Made by a program: the position numbers and the translations under genes
Source: Scybalosoma faecavium
Lineage (GTDB): Bacteria; Bacillota; Clostridia; Christensenellales; Christensenellaceae
Length of the DNA: 64,000 nucleotides
Reading direction: 5' to 3'
NCBI GenBank assembly: GCA_018716135.1
Contig: DVKG01000008.1
Location: 1-64,000, forward strand
Part shown: one piece after another, positions 16,472 through 24,178 of the stretch
Position numbering within the stretch: position 1 is the first letter of the stretch
Layout: every line of letters begins with the position of its first letter
Notes under the pieces: generated by a model
Databases searched by the model: none
Seen by the model: the letters and a program-made list of their open reading frames with translations, nothing else
Told to the model about the DNA's origin: nothing

Positions 16472-17515
16472 TTACTTAGCTTCGTTTGCCTTCTTAGCAG
16501 CTTTTACTGCTTCTGTGAGGAGAGGAACGATCTTGAAGAGGTCGCCTACAACGCCGTAGTCAGCAACCTGGAAGATAGGAGCGGACTCGTCCTTGTTGAT
16601 AGCAACGATGACTTCGGAGTTTTCCATACCGGCGAGATGCTGAATTGCACCGGAGATACCGCAAGCGATATATAGGTCGGGACGTACAGTCTTACCTGTC
16701 TGACCAACCTGCTTCTCTTTAGGCATCCAACCTGCGTCTACAGCAGCACGAGAGGAGGATGTCGTAGCGTGAGGCAGCTCAGCAGCCAGCTCTTCGAGAA
16801 TCTTGAAGTTCTCGGGACCGCCCATACCACGACCGCCGGAAACGAGGATCTTAGCATCGAGAACATCCAGTGTATCGGAAACGTGCTTCACAACCTCGAG
16901 GATTTCTACGTTCATTGCCGAAGCGGGAATCTCAACGTCAATCTTAGAAACCTCAGCCGCAGACTTCTCAGCGGGAGTCAGCTTCTTCATAACGCCCGGG
17001 CGTACTGTAGCCATCTGGGGACGGAAGAAGGGGATTCTGATTGTAGCCATGATGTTGCCGCCGAAAGCAGGACGTGTCATGTGCAGCAGCTTGCCGTAAT
17101 CATCAGCCGGAGCCATGTCGAGAATATCAAGCTTCGTGCAGTCTGCCGTCAGACCTGTATGTACTCTTGCAGATACTCTGGGAGCCAGGTCACGACCTAT
17201 GGATGTAGCGCCGAACAGCATTACATCAGGCTTGTATTCATTAACAACATTTACGAGCACATGTGTATAAGGCTCTGTCATATATGTCTTGAGTTCTTCC
17301 TTGTCAACTACGATAACCTTATCGGCACCGTAACGACCGAGACTCTCTATAACGTCATCCGGAATCTGATAGCCAAGGATAACTGCTGTTACATCTGTAT
17401 CAAGATCCTTTGCCAGCTTTGTACCTTCGCCGATAAGCTCGTAAGATACGCCTGTGACAACATTGTCAACCTGCTGAACAAAGACCATTACGCCTTTATA
17501 ATCCTGAATATTCAT
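16472..17515 (-). CDS. etfA: electron transfer flavoprotein alpha subunit
   Basis: The 347-residue alpha subunit forms a heterodimer with EtfB and carries the FAD that passes electrons with butyryl-CoA dehydrogenase; in clostridia this complex couples crotonyl-CoA reduction to ferredoxin reduction. The C-terminal FAD domain is clear: SGGRGMGGPENF, TTSSSRAAVDAGW, QVGQTGKTVRPDLY, GISGAIQHLAGM and INKDESAPIF. It follows etfB by 18 bases and ends the operon at a strong terminator. Confidence 0.96.
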   Translation of the reverse strand: MNIQDYKGVMVFVQQVDNVVTGVSYELIGEGTKLAKDLDTDVTAVILGYQIPDDVIESLGRYGADKVIVVDKEELKTYMTEPYTHVLVNVVNEYKPDVMLFGATSIGRDLAPRVSARVHTGLTADCTKLDILDMAPADDYGKLLHMTRPAFGGNIMATIRIPFFRPQMATVRPGVMKKLTPAEKSAAEVSKIDVEIPASAMNVEILEVVKHVSDTLDVLDAKILVSGGRGMGGPENFKILEELAAELPHATTSSSRAAVDAGWMPKEKQVGQTGKTVRPDLYIACGISGAIQHLAGMENSEVIVAINKDESAPIFQVADYGVVGDLFKIVPLLTEAVKAAKKANEAK

Positions 17516-17533
17516 CTATGTCACCACTTTCCG

Positions 17534-18313
17534 TCAAATAATGTGCTTAGCAATCAGCTTCTCTACAATGTAGTTAGCCGATTCCTGGGGATCCAGCTGA
17601 ACCTGTTCGCCCTGACCCTTGAGAGCTTTCGTGAAGGACTTAAACACCTTTGTAGGAGAACCCTTCAGACCGAGGTTGGACTCGTCAATCGGGATATCTT
17701 TCTCAGACCAAACGGGAATATCAACTTTGTAAGCGTCGAATACGCCGCCGGGAGTCATATAACGAGGATCGTTCAGCTCAGCGAGAGCTGTCAGCAGGCA
17801 AGGCATCTTAACCTTGAGCATATGATAACCATCGTCATACTTTCTCTTAACGATGAGGCTGTCGCCCTGAACCTCGATGCTCTCTGTGTAAGAGATGCAG
17901 ACGAGACCGAGATGCTCAGCTATCTGCGGACCAACCTGAGCCGTATCGCCATCGATAGCCTGACGGCCTGTGATGATCAGATCGTACTCGAGATTCTTAA
18001 TTGCTGCTGCAATTGTAGAAGATGTCGCCCATGTATCAGCGCCGCCAAACGCACGGCTGGAGAGCAGAACAGCTTCGTCAGCGCCCATAGCGAGAGCTTC
18101 GCGAAGAGCGAGGTCTGCCTGAGGCGGTCCCATGGATACTACTGTAACATGAGCGCCGTACTGGTCTTTCAGACGCAGAGCAGCTTCCAGACCTGCCTTA
18201 TCGTCCGGGTTTATGATAGACGGAACGCCGTCTCTTATCAGTGTTTTAGTTACCGGATCGATCTTAACTTCGTTTGTATCAGGAACTTGCTTAATGCAAA
18301 CTACAACTTTCAC
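17534..18313 (-). CDS. etfB: electron transfer flavoprotein beta subunit
   Basis: The 259-residue beta subunit of the butyryl-CoA dehydrogenase/EtfAB complex. It starts MKVVVCIKQVPDTNEVKIDP and carries the family segments INPDDKAGLEAALRL, SMGPPQADLALREALAMGAD and TGRQAIDGDTAQVGPQIAEHL. In bifurcating EtfAB systems this subunit holds the second FAD; whether this one bifurcates is inferred from its operon. It lies between bcd (18 bases upstream) and etfA (18 bases downstream). Confidence 0.96.
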   Translation of the reverse strand: MKVVVCIKQVPDTNEVKIDPVTKTLIRDGVPSIINPDDKAGLEAALRLKDQYGAHVTVVSMGPPQADLALREALAMGADEAVLLSSRAFGGADTWATSSTIAAAIKNLEYDLIITGRQAIDGDTAQVGPQIAEHLGLVCISYTESIEVQGDSLIVKRKYDDGYHMLKVKMPCLLTALAELNDPRYMTPGGVFDAYKVDIPVWSEKDIPIDESNLGLKGSPTKVFKSFTKALKGQGEQVQLDPQESANYIVEKLIAKHII

Positions 18314-18331
18314 TAGTTTTCCCTCCGTCTC

Positions 18332-19471
18332 TTATTTGAGAAGATTGTTAGCGATTACCATGCGCTGGACTTCGCTTGTACCTTCGTAGATCTCTGTGAT
18401 CTTAGCGTCGCGCATCATGCGCTCAATCGGATACTCTCTGATGTAGCCATAACCGCCGTGCAGCTGGACGCACTTTGTTGTTACATACATAGCTGTCTCT
18501 GCAGCGTAGAGCTTAGCCATAGCAGATTCCATACCGAATCTTTCTTTCGTATCCTTAGCCATTGCAGCGCGGTATACGAGAAGCTGAGCTGCATCGCATC
18601 TAGCCTTCAGGTCAGCGAGTACGAACTGTGTATTCTGGAAAGCTGCGATGGGCTTGCCAAACTGCTTTCTTTCCTTGACATACTTAATCGTCTCTTCAAG
18701 AGCGCCTTCTGCAATACCCAGAGCCTGAGCTGCGATACCGATACGGCCGCCGTCCAGAGTGTTCATTGCGATGTTGAAGCCCTTGCCTTCTTTGCCGAGC
18801 AGGTTTTCTTTCGGGATTCTCATATCCTCGAATACCAGCTCTGTTGTAGAAGAACCGCGTATACCCATCTTATGCTCGATAGTACCGATGCTGAATCCGG
18901 GAGTGTCTGCTTCAACGATAAATGCGGAGATACCTTTGTTGCCCTTAGATTTATCTGTCATAGCGAAAATAACATATATGTCAGCTTTTCCGCCGTTTGT
19001 AATGAACACTTTCGTGCCGTTGATAACCCATTCATCACCGTCGAGGACTGCCTTGGTCTGCTGACCGGAAGCATCCGTACCAGCGTTGGGCTCTGTCAGA
19101 CCGAAAGCGCCGAGTTTCTCGCCCTTTGCCAGCGGAACGAGGTATTTTTCCTTCTGAGCTGCCGTACCAAACTGCTTAATCGGGTTGCAGCAGAGGGATG
19201 TGTGCGCAGAAACTATAACCGCTGTTGTAGCGCAAACTTTAGCCAGTTCCTCCACGCACATAGCATATGCGAGAGTATCACAGCCCTGACCGCCGTATTC
19301 CTTCGGGAAAGGAATGCCGAGGAAGCCATATTTTGCCATTTTCGCTACCGTTTCATCCGGGAAGCGCTCTTCTTCGTCCAGTTCATGCGCGAGATCCTTA
19401 ACCTGCTGTTCAGCGAAGTCGCGATAGAGTGTACGAAGCATTTGGTGTTCTTTGCTGAGTACGAAGTCCAT
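18332..19471 (-). CDS. bcd: butyryl-CoA dehydrogenase (short-chain acyl-CoA dehydrogenase)
   Basis: A 379-residue FAD enzyme that reduces crotonyl-CoA to butyryl-CoA, taking electrons through EtfAB. Family signatures are present: AFGLTEPNAGTDAS, GTKVFITNGG, the C-terminal QLHGGYGYIREYPIER and the catalytic glutamate in TEIYEGTSEVQRMVIA. The ATG at 19471 follows AGGAGG by six bases; the longer frame has no site. It leads the bcd-etfB-etfA operon; the promoter with a Rex-like operator lies about 410 bases upstream, with a small reading frame between them. Butyrate-forming final steps are not in the window. Confidence 0.95.
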   Translation of the reverse strand: MDFVLSKEHQMLRTLYRDFAEQQVKDLAHELDEEERFPDETVAKMAKYGFLGIPFPKEYGGQGCDTLAYAMCVEELAKVCATTAVIVSAHTSLCCNPIKQFGTAAQKEKYLVPLAKGEKLGAFGLTEPNAGTDASGQQTKAVLDGDEWVINGTKVFITNGGKADIYVIFAMTDKSKGNKGISAFIVEADTPGFSIGTIEHKMGIRGSSTTELVFEDMRIPKENLLGKEGKGFNIAMNTLDGGRIGIAAQALGIAEGALEETIKYVKERKQFGKPIAAFQNTQFVLADLKARCDAAQLLVYRAAMAKDTKERFGMESAMAKLYAAETAMYVTTKCVQLHGGYGYIREYPIERMMRDAKITEIYEGTSEVQRMVIANNLLK

Positions 19472-19559
19472 ACTGTTCCTCCTAAATAATACTGTTATTA
19501 CCAACTATCAAAAAGCCGACTGTCTTTTTTTGCAGCGCTCTGTCTATAATAAGCGCCGT

Positions 19560-19838
19560 TCAAGACCACTCTTTGATTCTTATGGAAACTATAAACGAAA
19601 AAGCATTAGCCTCCTCGTAGCCGTCGATTCGTCGCCGCCGTCGCAGCGCTTCTTTCATCTCGAGAATCACTTCCTGTACGATTCGCACTTTTGTGTTTTG
19701 CAATATGTTGTTGTAATACTTGTTCTTGCCATATTTTACCATATCATCAACTAACACACAAGCATCTACGCCTTCCGTGCCATATAAATTTATATATGAC
19801 GCCATATAGCTGCTGTACAGGTCTGATTCTATGCACAC
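19560..19838 (-). CDS. possible small protein at the head of the bcd operon
   Basis: A 92-codon frame between the promoter near 19.9 kb and bcd, on the bcd strand. Codon choice looks host-like, but I recognise no family, the start is GTG with no good ribosome binding site, and there is no signal peptide. The sequence is mixed alpha/beta with a basic run (RRRRR) near position 67. If real, it would be the first gene of the bcd transcript, about 45 bases after the predicted start of transcription. It could equally be untranslated leader. Confidence 0.3.
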   Translation of the reverse strand: MCIESDLYSSYMASYINLYGTEGVDACVLVDDMVKYGKNKYYNNILQNTKVRIVQEVILEMKEALRRRRRIDGYEEANAFSFIVSIRIKEWS

Positions 19839-19881
19839 CTTGTGCGGATTTTCACCAACTTTTGTGCCGATTTTCTAAACT

Positions 19882-19918
19882 CTGTTATAAATATAACACA
19901 CTTATATTCATATTGCAA
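19882..19918 (-). promoter_or_regulatory. promoter of bcd operon with Rex-like operator
   Basis: -35 TTGCAA (19918-19913), 17-bp spacer, -10 TATATT (19895-19890). The inverted repeat TGTTATA-AA-TATAACA (19883-19898) covers the -10 box and matches the Rex consensus at about 10 of 14 fixed positions. The gap 19919-20217 upstream is AT-rich and shows nothing else I can identify. Confidence 0.5.
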
Positions 19919-20217
19919 TATTATGTATGAATAAAATAACAATTTTTTTCGTCATTCCCCGCCACATATTTTTGCAAATTTTCCAGAAAATAACTGAATT
20001 TTTACATTGGCAAAGACATTATTTTAAAAATCGAAAGTCATTCTCCATATGTGTATATTTAATACTTAAATTTACAATCCTTGTTAATTATATCACACAC
20101 TTCCCAGTAAGTCAAATGTTATTTTGATAATTTATTCACATGTATTTATCATATTTGCGCATCTTTAATACAAATTGAGCAATAATTATCAATATGTTAG
20201 TTGTAAATACCCGCCTT

Positions 20218-21111
20218 CTATTTATCCGTCCGAGCAAAAAGATATGAAATAACTCCGCACGCCAGCATGACAAGTATGCTTATTATACCTGTCAGGTTAA
20301 ACTCGAATCCCGGATATATAGTCAATATAGATCCTATCATGAGGCCGAGAATTGCCATATATGTCTTTTGCGTGTGAGTCCCTAACAGCCATCTAACCAA
20401 ATTCACTCCGAGGCACAGGCCGATTATCACTCCCATAAGAGTCGGTATCAGCAGCATTACATTCAGCTGAGCCACTCCTGTAATCACCGTCTCGTACAGT
20501 CCGAGTATAACGAGCACCAGCGAGCCGCTTATCCCGGGGATTATCATAGCAAACGCCGCCACAGCAAGGCTTATTACATATCTCAGGAACTGCCATCCGT
20601 TTATAGAAGCTATTACTTCATTTTGTATATTCTGTTTCGAGAATATGAGCATTATTATCATAACAGCCAGTCCTACAAAAAACCAAACTATACTTGACGG
20701 CGTTATTTTCTTCCTCTCTCCATCTATAATAGTTCCGCGTTTGTACACCATCGGAATTGATCCTATGACCAACCCTATAAAAGCAAATCCCGTCTGCATT
20801 GGGTATTTCGTCACCAAATGAGTCGCCAGATTGCTGAATACAAGTATTCCTGCCACCGCGCCTACAGCCAAGGTTATCAGGAAGTATATATGCTTTTTCC
20901 ATTTAGACGAAAGAGACTCCATGAGTTCGTCATAAACACCCATAGATACTGCCATCGTACCTCCGCTCACGCCCGGTATTACATTTGCAACGCCAACTAC
21001 CACGCCCGCTATTATGTTGCGGACGGCAGTGCGCAGGCTTATTTTCTGAGTCTCTGAATTTTGAGCCGCTGTCTTTTCAGGCGAAGCCTGCTTTGAGTCT
21101 TTCTTTTCCAT
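20218..21111 (-). CDS. DUF368 polytopic membrane protein (candidate undecaprenyl-phosphate translocase)
   Basis: A protein of about 297 residues with a charged cytoplasmic head (EKKDSKQASPEKTAA) and eight or so membrane helices. The family signature VANVIPGVSGGTMAVSMGVYDEL opens the first half, and a related IIPGISGSLVLVILGLYE opens the second, showing the inverted internal repeat of DUF368. Members have been linked to recycling of the lipid carrier undecaprenyl phosphate across the membrane. The start is either the ATG at 21111 or one six codons earlier at 21129; neither has an ideal ribosome binding site. It is monocistronic. Confidence 0.9.
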   Translation of the reverse strand: MEKKDSKQASPEKTAAQNSETQKISLRTAVRNIIAGVVVGVANVIPGVSGGTMAVSMGVYDELMESLSSKWKKHIYFLITLAVGAVAGILVFSNLATHLVTKYPMQTGFAFIGLVIGSIPMVYKRGTIIDGERKKITPSSIVWFFVGLAVMIIMLIFSKQNIQNEVIASINGWQFLRYVISLAVAAFAMIIPGISGSLVLVILGLYETVITGVAQLNVMLLIPTLMGVIIGLCLGVNLVRWLLGTHTQKTYMAILGLMIGSILTIYPGFEFNLTGIISILVMLACGVISYLFARTDK

Positions 21112-21406
21112 AAAATTTAATTCACCCATCCTTTTTATAAATTATTTTATAGCTCGAATAGTAGTATTTTACCACACACATTTGATGTAATAAATACCCT
21201 TGCTAAAACTTTCACACAGCCTATAAATGCTCTTCACACCGTTACACACTAGGCTGCTGCGCTTTACTATTCATTTGTCGAAATTACAGCTTTCTCCCCC
21301 ACCGCGCCTAATTTCGACTTTATCTATTGCCGCCTTTCACCACCATGTGAATTAGAACTGTTTTTAAATATATTGTGTCTATTTTGTAACTATTGCGAAA
21401 GTTTTG

Positions 21407-21435
21407 TTTACATACTGTGCACGGTCATATATAAT
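21407..21435 (+). promoter_or_regulatory. promoter of the SleB/LysM hydrolase gene
   Basis: TTTACA (21407-21412), 17-bp spacer, TATAAT (21430-21435). The transcript would have a leader of about 108 bases. The rest of the gap 21112-21406 shows no gene or clear structure. Confidence 0.65.
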
Positions 21436-21549
21436 AGCCTAAGACTTGAGCACCTCTTAAAAAAACAGATACGATGATAATCATTTGCACGCTGTCTCTG
21501 CGGCAGCCAGTTATAAAAAGATTCAACGCGAATCGGAAAGCGAGGTAAT

Positions 21550-22356
21550 ATGAGAAAAAAACTATTATCTATAATGATATCAGCGATGATACTGCTCGGG
21601 ATGGTTTCCATTCCTGTCAGCGCAAGCGCAGCTTCGTACACAAGCGACGAAATACTTCTCGCTAAAGTCGTTCAACTCGAGGCGGGCACAGACTATGTAG
21701 ACTGTCTGGCTGCCGGTTCGGTCGTAATAAACAGACTGGAAAACTACGAGCGCTGGGGTTACGATACTCTTTCGGAGGTCATATACGCAAAAAATCAATT
21801 CTCTGTCGTTAAATCCAGCAAATTCAAAACACTGAAGCCCAACAAAAAATGCTTAGAGGTGGCCCGCTGTCTCTTGAAATACGGCTCTCAGCTTCCTAAA
21901 GGCGTAGAGTATTTCCGCGATTCCGGCAAATACGGCAAAGCATCCTGGGGCAGCCATAAATATTATAAAATATACGGAGGCAACACCTTCTATTTCCACA
22001 ACACTTCCGACTACAACAATTGGAAGAAAAACGGAATTAGCAAAATGGTCATAGTAACCGTGGGCAAAAACGACACTTTAAGCTCTATAGCAAAAAAATA
22101 CAAAACCAACACTACTTATATTAAGCAGATAAACAATCTGTCTTCCAACAAGGTCAGCTCAGGCAAGAAGATAATCGTTCACCAGAACAGCGGTAAAATG
22201 AAACGCATAAGTTACACCGTCAAAAGCGGCGATACGCTCAAATCGCTCGCCAAGAAATACAACACAACTCCGCTTCGCATTAAGCAAGCGACCGGTATCA
22301 CCTCCAACACCATCAAAAAGGGGCAGAAGCTTAAAATACCTACAGTCAATTACTAA
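21550..22356 (+). CDS. secreted cell-wall hydrolase, SleB domain plus two LysM repeats
   Basis: A 268-residue exported protein. A signal peptide covers about residues 1-28 (cleavage after PVSASA). The SleB-type hydrolase_2 domain spans about 35-155 (ILLAKVVQLEAG with the presumed catalytic Glu, SVVINRLENYERWG). Two LysM repeats follow at about 170-215 and 222-265, each with the GDTLxSxAKKY pattern (KNDTLSSIAKKY, SGDTLKSLAKKY). SleB enzymes cut cortex or vegetative peptidoglycan; LysM anchors them to it. Spore germination is possible but the vegetative-looking promoter suggests cell-wall remodelling. GAGG lies four bases before the ATG. Confidence 0.92.
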   Translation: MRKKLLSIMISAMILLGMVSIPVSASAASYTSDEILLAKVVQLEAGTDYVDCLAAGSVVINRLENYERWGYDTLSEVIYAKNQFSVVKSSKFKTLKPNKKCLEVARCLLKYGSQLPKGVEYFRDSGKYGKASWGSHKYYKIYGGNTFYFHNTSDYNNWKKNGISKMVIVTVGKNDTLSSIAKKYKTNTTYIKQINNLSSNKVSSGKKIIVHQNSGKMKRISYTVKSGDTLKSLAKKYNTTPLRIKQATGITSNTIKKGQKLKIPTVNY

Positions 22357-22372
22357 CCCCTCCGCCCCTTTC

Positions 22373-22401
22373 GCCGTCCGGCAGCCACCGGGCGGCTTTT
22401 T
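22373..22401 (+). terminator. terminator of the SleB/LysM gene
   Basis: GCCGTCCGG (22373-22381) pairs with CCGGGCGGC (22388-22396), then TTTTT. Confidence 0.85.
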
Positions 22402-22404
22402 ATA

Positions 22405-22434
22405 TAAAAAGAGCCCGACCGACCGTCAGGCTCG
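22405..22434 (-). terminator. terminator facing the FAD-protein gene
   Basis: GAGCC-GAC (22411-22419) pairs with GTC-GGCTC (22425-22433); on the minus strand it runs into TTTTT. It is separated from the FAD-protein stop by repeat copy B, so that repeat is part of the transcript's 3' tail. Confidence 0.75.
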
Positions 22435-22454
22435 CGTTAAAACTCTTCGGTTTG

Positions 22455-22558
22455 TTCAATAAAGGGCACCGCCCCGTCGTTCAACAAATGAACGAGAGGC
22501 GAAGCCGCAGACGAATCCCGCCGCCTATAGAGGCGGGTAGACATCTGTTCACGGTTAT
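22455..22558 (+). repeat. palindromic repeat copy B (IS200/IS605-like remnant)
   Basis: It begins TTCAATAAAGGGCACCGCCCCG, has a small CGTTCA/TGAACG hairpin, then CCCGCC-GCCTATAGA-GGCGGG, and ends CATCTGTTCACGGTTAT. Copies C and D share the ends and terminal hairpin. The middle reads like a worn 3' end of a TnpB-type gene (...EAKPQ...), which is weak evidence. It abuts the stop of the gene at 22559. Confidence 0.7.
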
Positions 22559-23944
22559 CTATGCTTTTTTCTCTCGTATTATTTTATCCGCTACATACAG
22601 ACCGCACGCCGCCGCCTGAGAAAGAGAGCGCGTTATGCCGGCGCCGTCTCCTCCGACATATATTTTATCGCATCCCGCCAACTCGAAATCGTCGGTCTCA
22701 GGTCTGGCTGAGTAATACTTGCACTCTACGCCATAAAGCAAAGTGTCGTAGTTCGCCGTTCCCGGCGCGATTTTATCCAAAGCATATATTGTTTCAATTA
22801 TATTGTCAAGCTGACGCTTAGGCATACACAAGCTCAAATCTCCCGGCACTGCGTCCAGAGTAGGCCTCGTGGTAGATTGCTTCAGCCTCTTCTCCTGCGT
22901 TCTCGAGCCGCTCACGAGGTCGCCGAAGCGCTGAACAAGAACCTCTCCGCCGCTTATGAGATTTGCAAGGCTCGCGACATGGCGCGCGTATTCTATAGGT
23001 TCGTTAAACGGCTGAGTAAAACGTATAGTAGAAAGCAGCGCAAAATTGCTGTTTTGAGTTTTGCGGCTTTCGTCGCGATAGCTGTGACCGTTTACGGTCA
23101 GGACTCCGCCCGTGTTCTCTGTAACAACGCTGCCTTTTTCATTAAAACAGAACATTCTCGTTCTGTCGCCGTACGTTTTGCTCCTGTACCAAATTTTCGG
23201 CTCATATATTTTTTCCGAGAAATGCTGCCAGATTTGGTATGGCAGCTCTACGCGGACTCCGAGATCGACCTGATTATTCGTAAGCGGGACTCCGTTTTTC
23301 TTGCACCATTTTTCAAAGAAGCGACTGCCGGCACGCCCGACCGCGAGTATGATTCTGTCTGCTGATATTTTTTCTTCTACGCCGTTTTTACGCGACAATG
23401 TAAGCACATGCGTGTCCTTGTCCACATCGCTGACAAAAGTCTCCGGCTGTATCTCACATTTTTTCGCCAAATCCACTATCATCAGACGCATCGTTTCAAA
23501 GTTGGAGTCTGTCCCCAAATGCTTGAGCTGCGCCTGCGCCATATGCAGGTCGTATCTGAGGCATAACGTTTTCAGCTCATTGCTCGGATAGAAGCGCTCT
23601 TCCGTCGCGCCATACTGCACGAGTATTTTATCCGCCTGCTCTATATAGTCTATTACTACCTCATCTTCTAAAAACTCAGGAAGCCATCCGCCGTATTCTG
23701 TAGATATAACATATTTTCCATCGGAAAACGCGCCTGCGCCTGCCATTCCTTCCATTATTGCACACGATTTGCACTTAATGCAGGAGCGTGTTTTTTTCGC
23801 AACAATCGGGCATATCCTCTGTTCTATAGGCTTGCCCTTCTCCAATATCGTTATGTTTAGCTCGGGGCATTCTCTAAGGAGCCTATGCGCCGCCATAAGG
23901 CCGCTTATACCTCCGCCCACGATTGCAACGTCATAGTGCTTCAT
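22559..23944 (-). CDS. FAD-dependent oxidoreductase of uncharacterised COG2509-like family
   Basis: A 461-residue cytoplasmic flavoprotein. The dinucleotide-binding motif VAIVGGGISGLMAAHRLL is at the N-terminus, ILAVGRAGS in the middle and KIYVGGDGAGITRSLSQAAACG at the C-terminus. A cysteine cluster near residues 53-70 (ICPIV...RSCIKCKSCAI) could hold an Fe-S cluster or metal and is seen in relatives as I recall. The substrate is unknown. The ATG at 23944 has GGAGG eight bases upstream; the frame extension is unsupported. It stands alone, its 3' end abutting a repeat. Confidence 0.88.
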   Translation of the reverse strand: MKHYDVAIVGGGISGLMAAHRLLRECPELNITILEKGKPIEQRICPIVAKKTRSCIKCKSCAIMEGMAGAGAFSDGKYVISTEYGGWLPEFLEDEVVIDYIEQADKILVQYGATEERFYPSNELKTLCLRYDLHMAQAQLKHLGTDSNFETMRLMIVDLAKKCEIQPETFVSDVDKDTHVLTLSRKNGVEEKISADRIILAVGRAGSRFFEKWCKKNGVPLTNNQVDLGVRVELPYQIWQHFSEKIYEPKIWYRSKTYGDRTRMFCFNEKGSVVTENTGGVLTVNGHSYRDESRKTQNSNFALLSTIRFTQPFNEPIEYARHVASLANLISGGEVLVQRFGDLVSGSRTQEKRLKQSTTRPTLDAVPGDLSLCMPKRQLDNIIETIYALDKIAPGTANYDTLLYGVECKYYSARPETDDFELAGCDKIYVGGDGAGITRSLSQAAACGLYVADKIIREKKA

Positions 23945-24112
23945 CTGGTTTACCTCCATAATTCTCATTCATCACTCAGCGCCTAAAAAACGCATACATT
24001 ATTATTTTATCATAATACAATTTATTAATCCACCGCTTAGCCTCAAAAATATTTAGTTTAGCAAAATAAGTTTTATTTTAAATCATTTCACAAATATTGT
24101 ACATTTTTTGCT

Positions 24113-24150
24113 TAAAAAAGCGTCTCCGCTCTTGTTGCATCGGAGACGCC
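24113..24150 (-). terminator. terminator of clpB
   Basis: GCGTCTCCG (24120-24128) pairs with CGGAGACGC (24141-24149); on the minus strand TTTTTT follows. It lies about 30 bases after the clpB stop. Confidence 0.85.
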
Positions 24151-24178
24151 TTTCCGCGTTACATAGATAAATATTTTT

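Noticed and set aside
14845..19489. Long open frames on the plus strand opposite thl, etfA/etfB and bcd (for example 14845-16128, 16769-18316, 18458-19489)
   Set aside because: They mirror strongly conserved minus-strand genes, translate into Cys/Arg/Ser-rich sequence with no family features and lack ribosome binding sites; they arise from codon bias.
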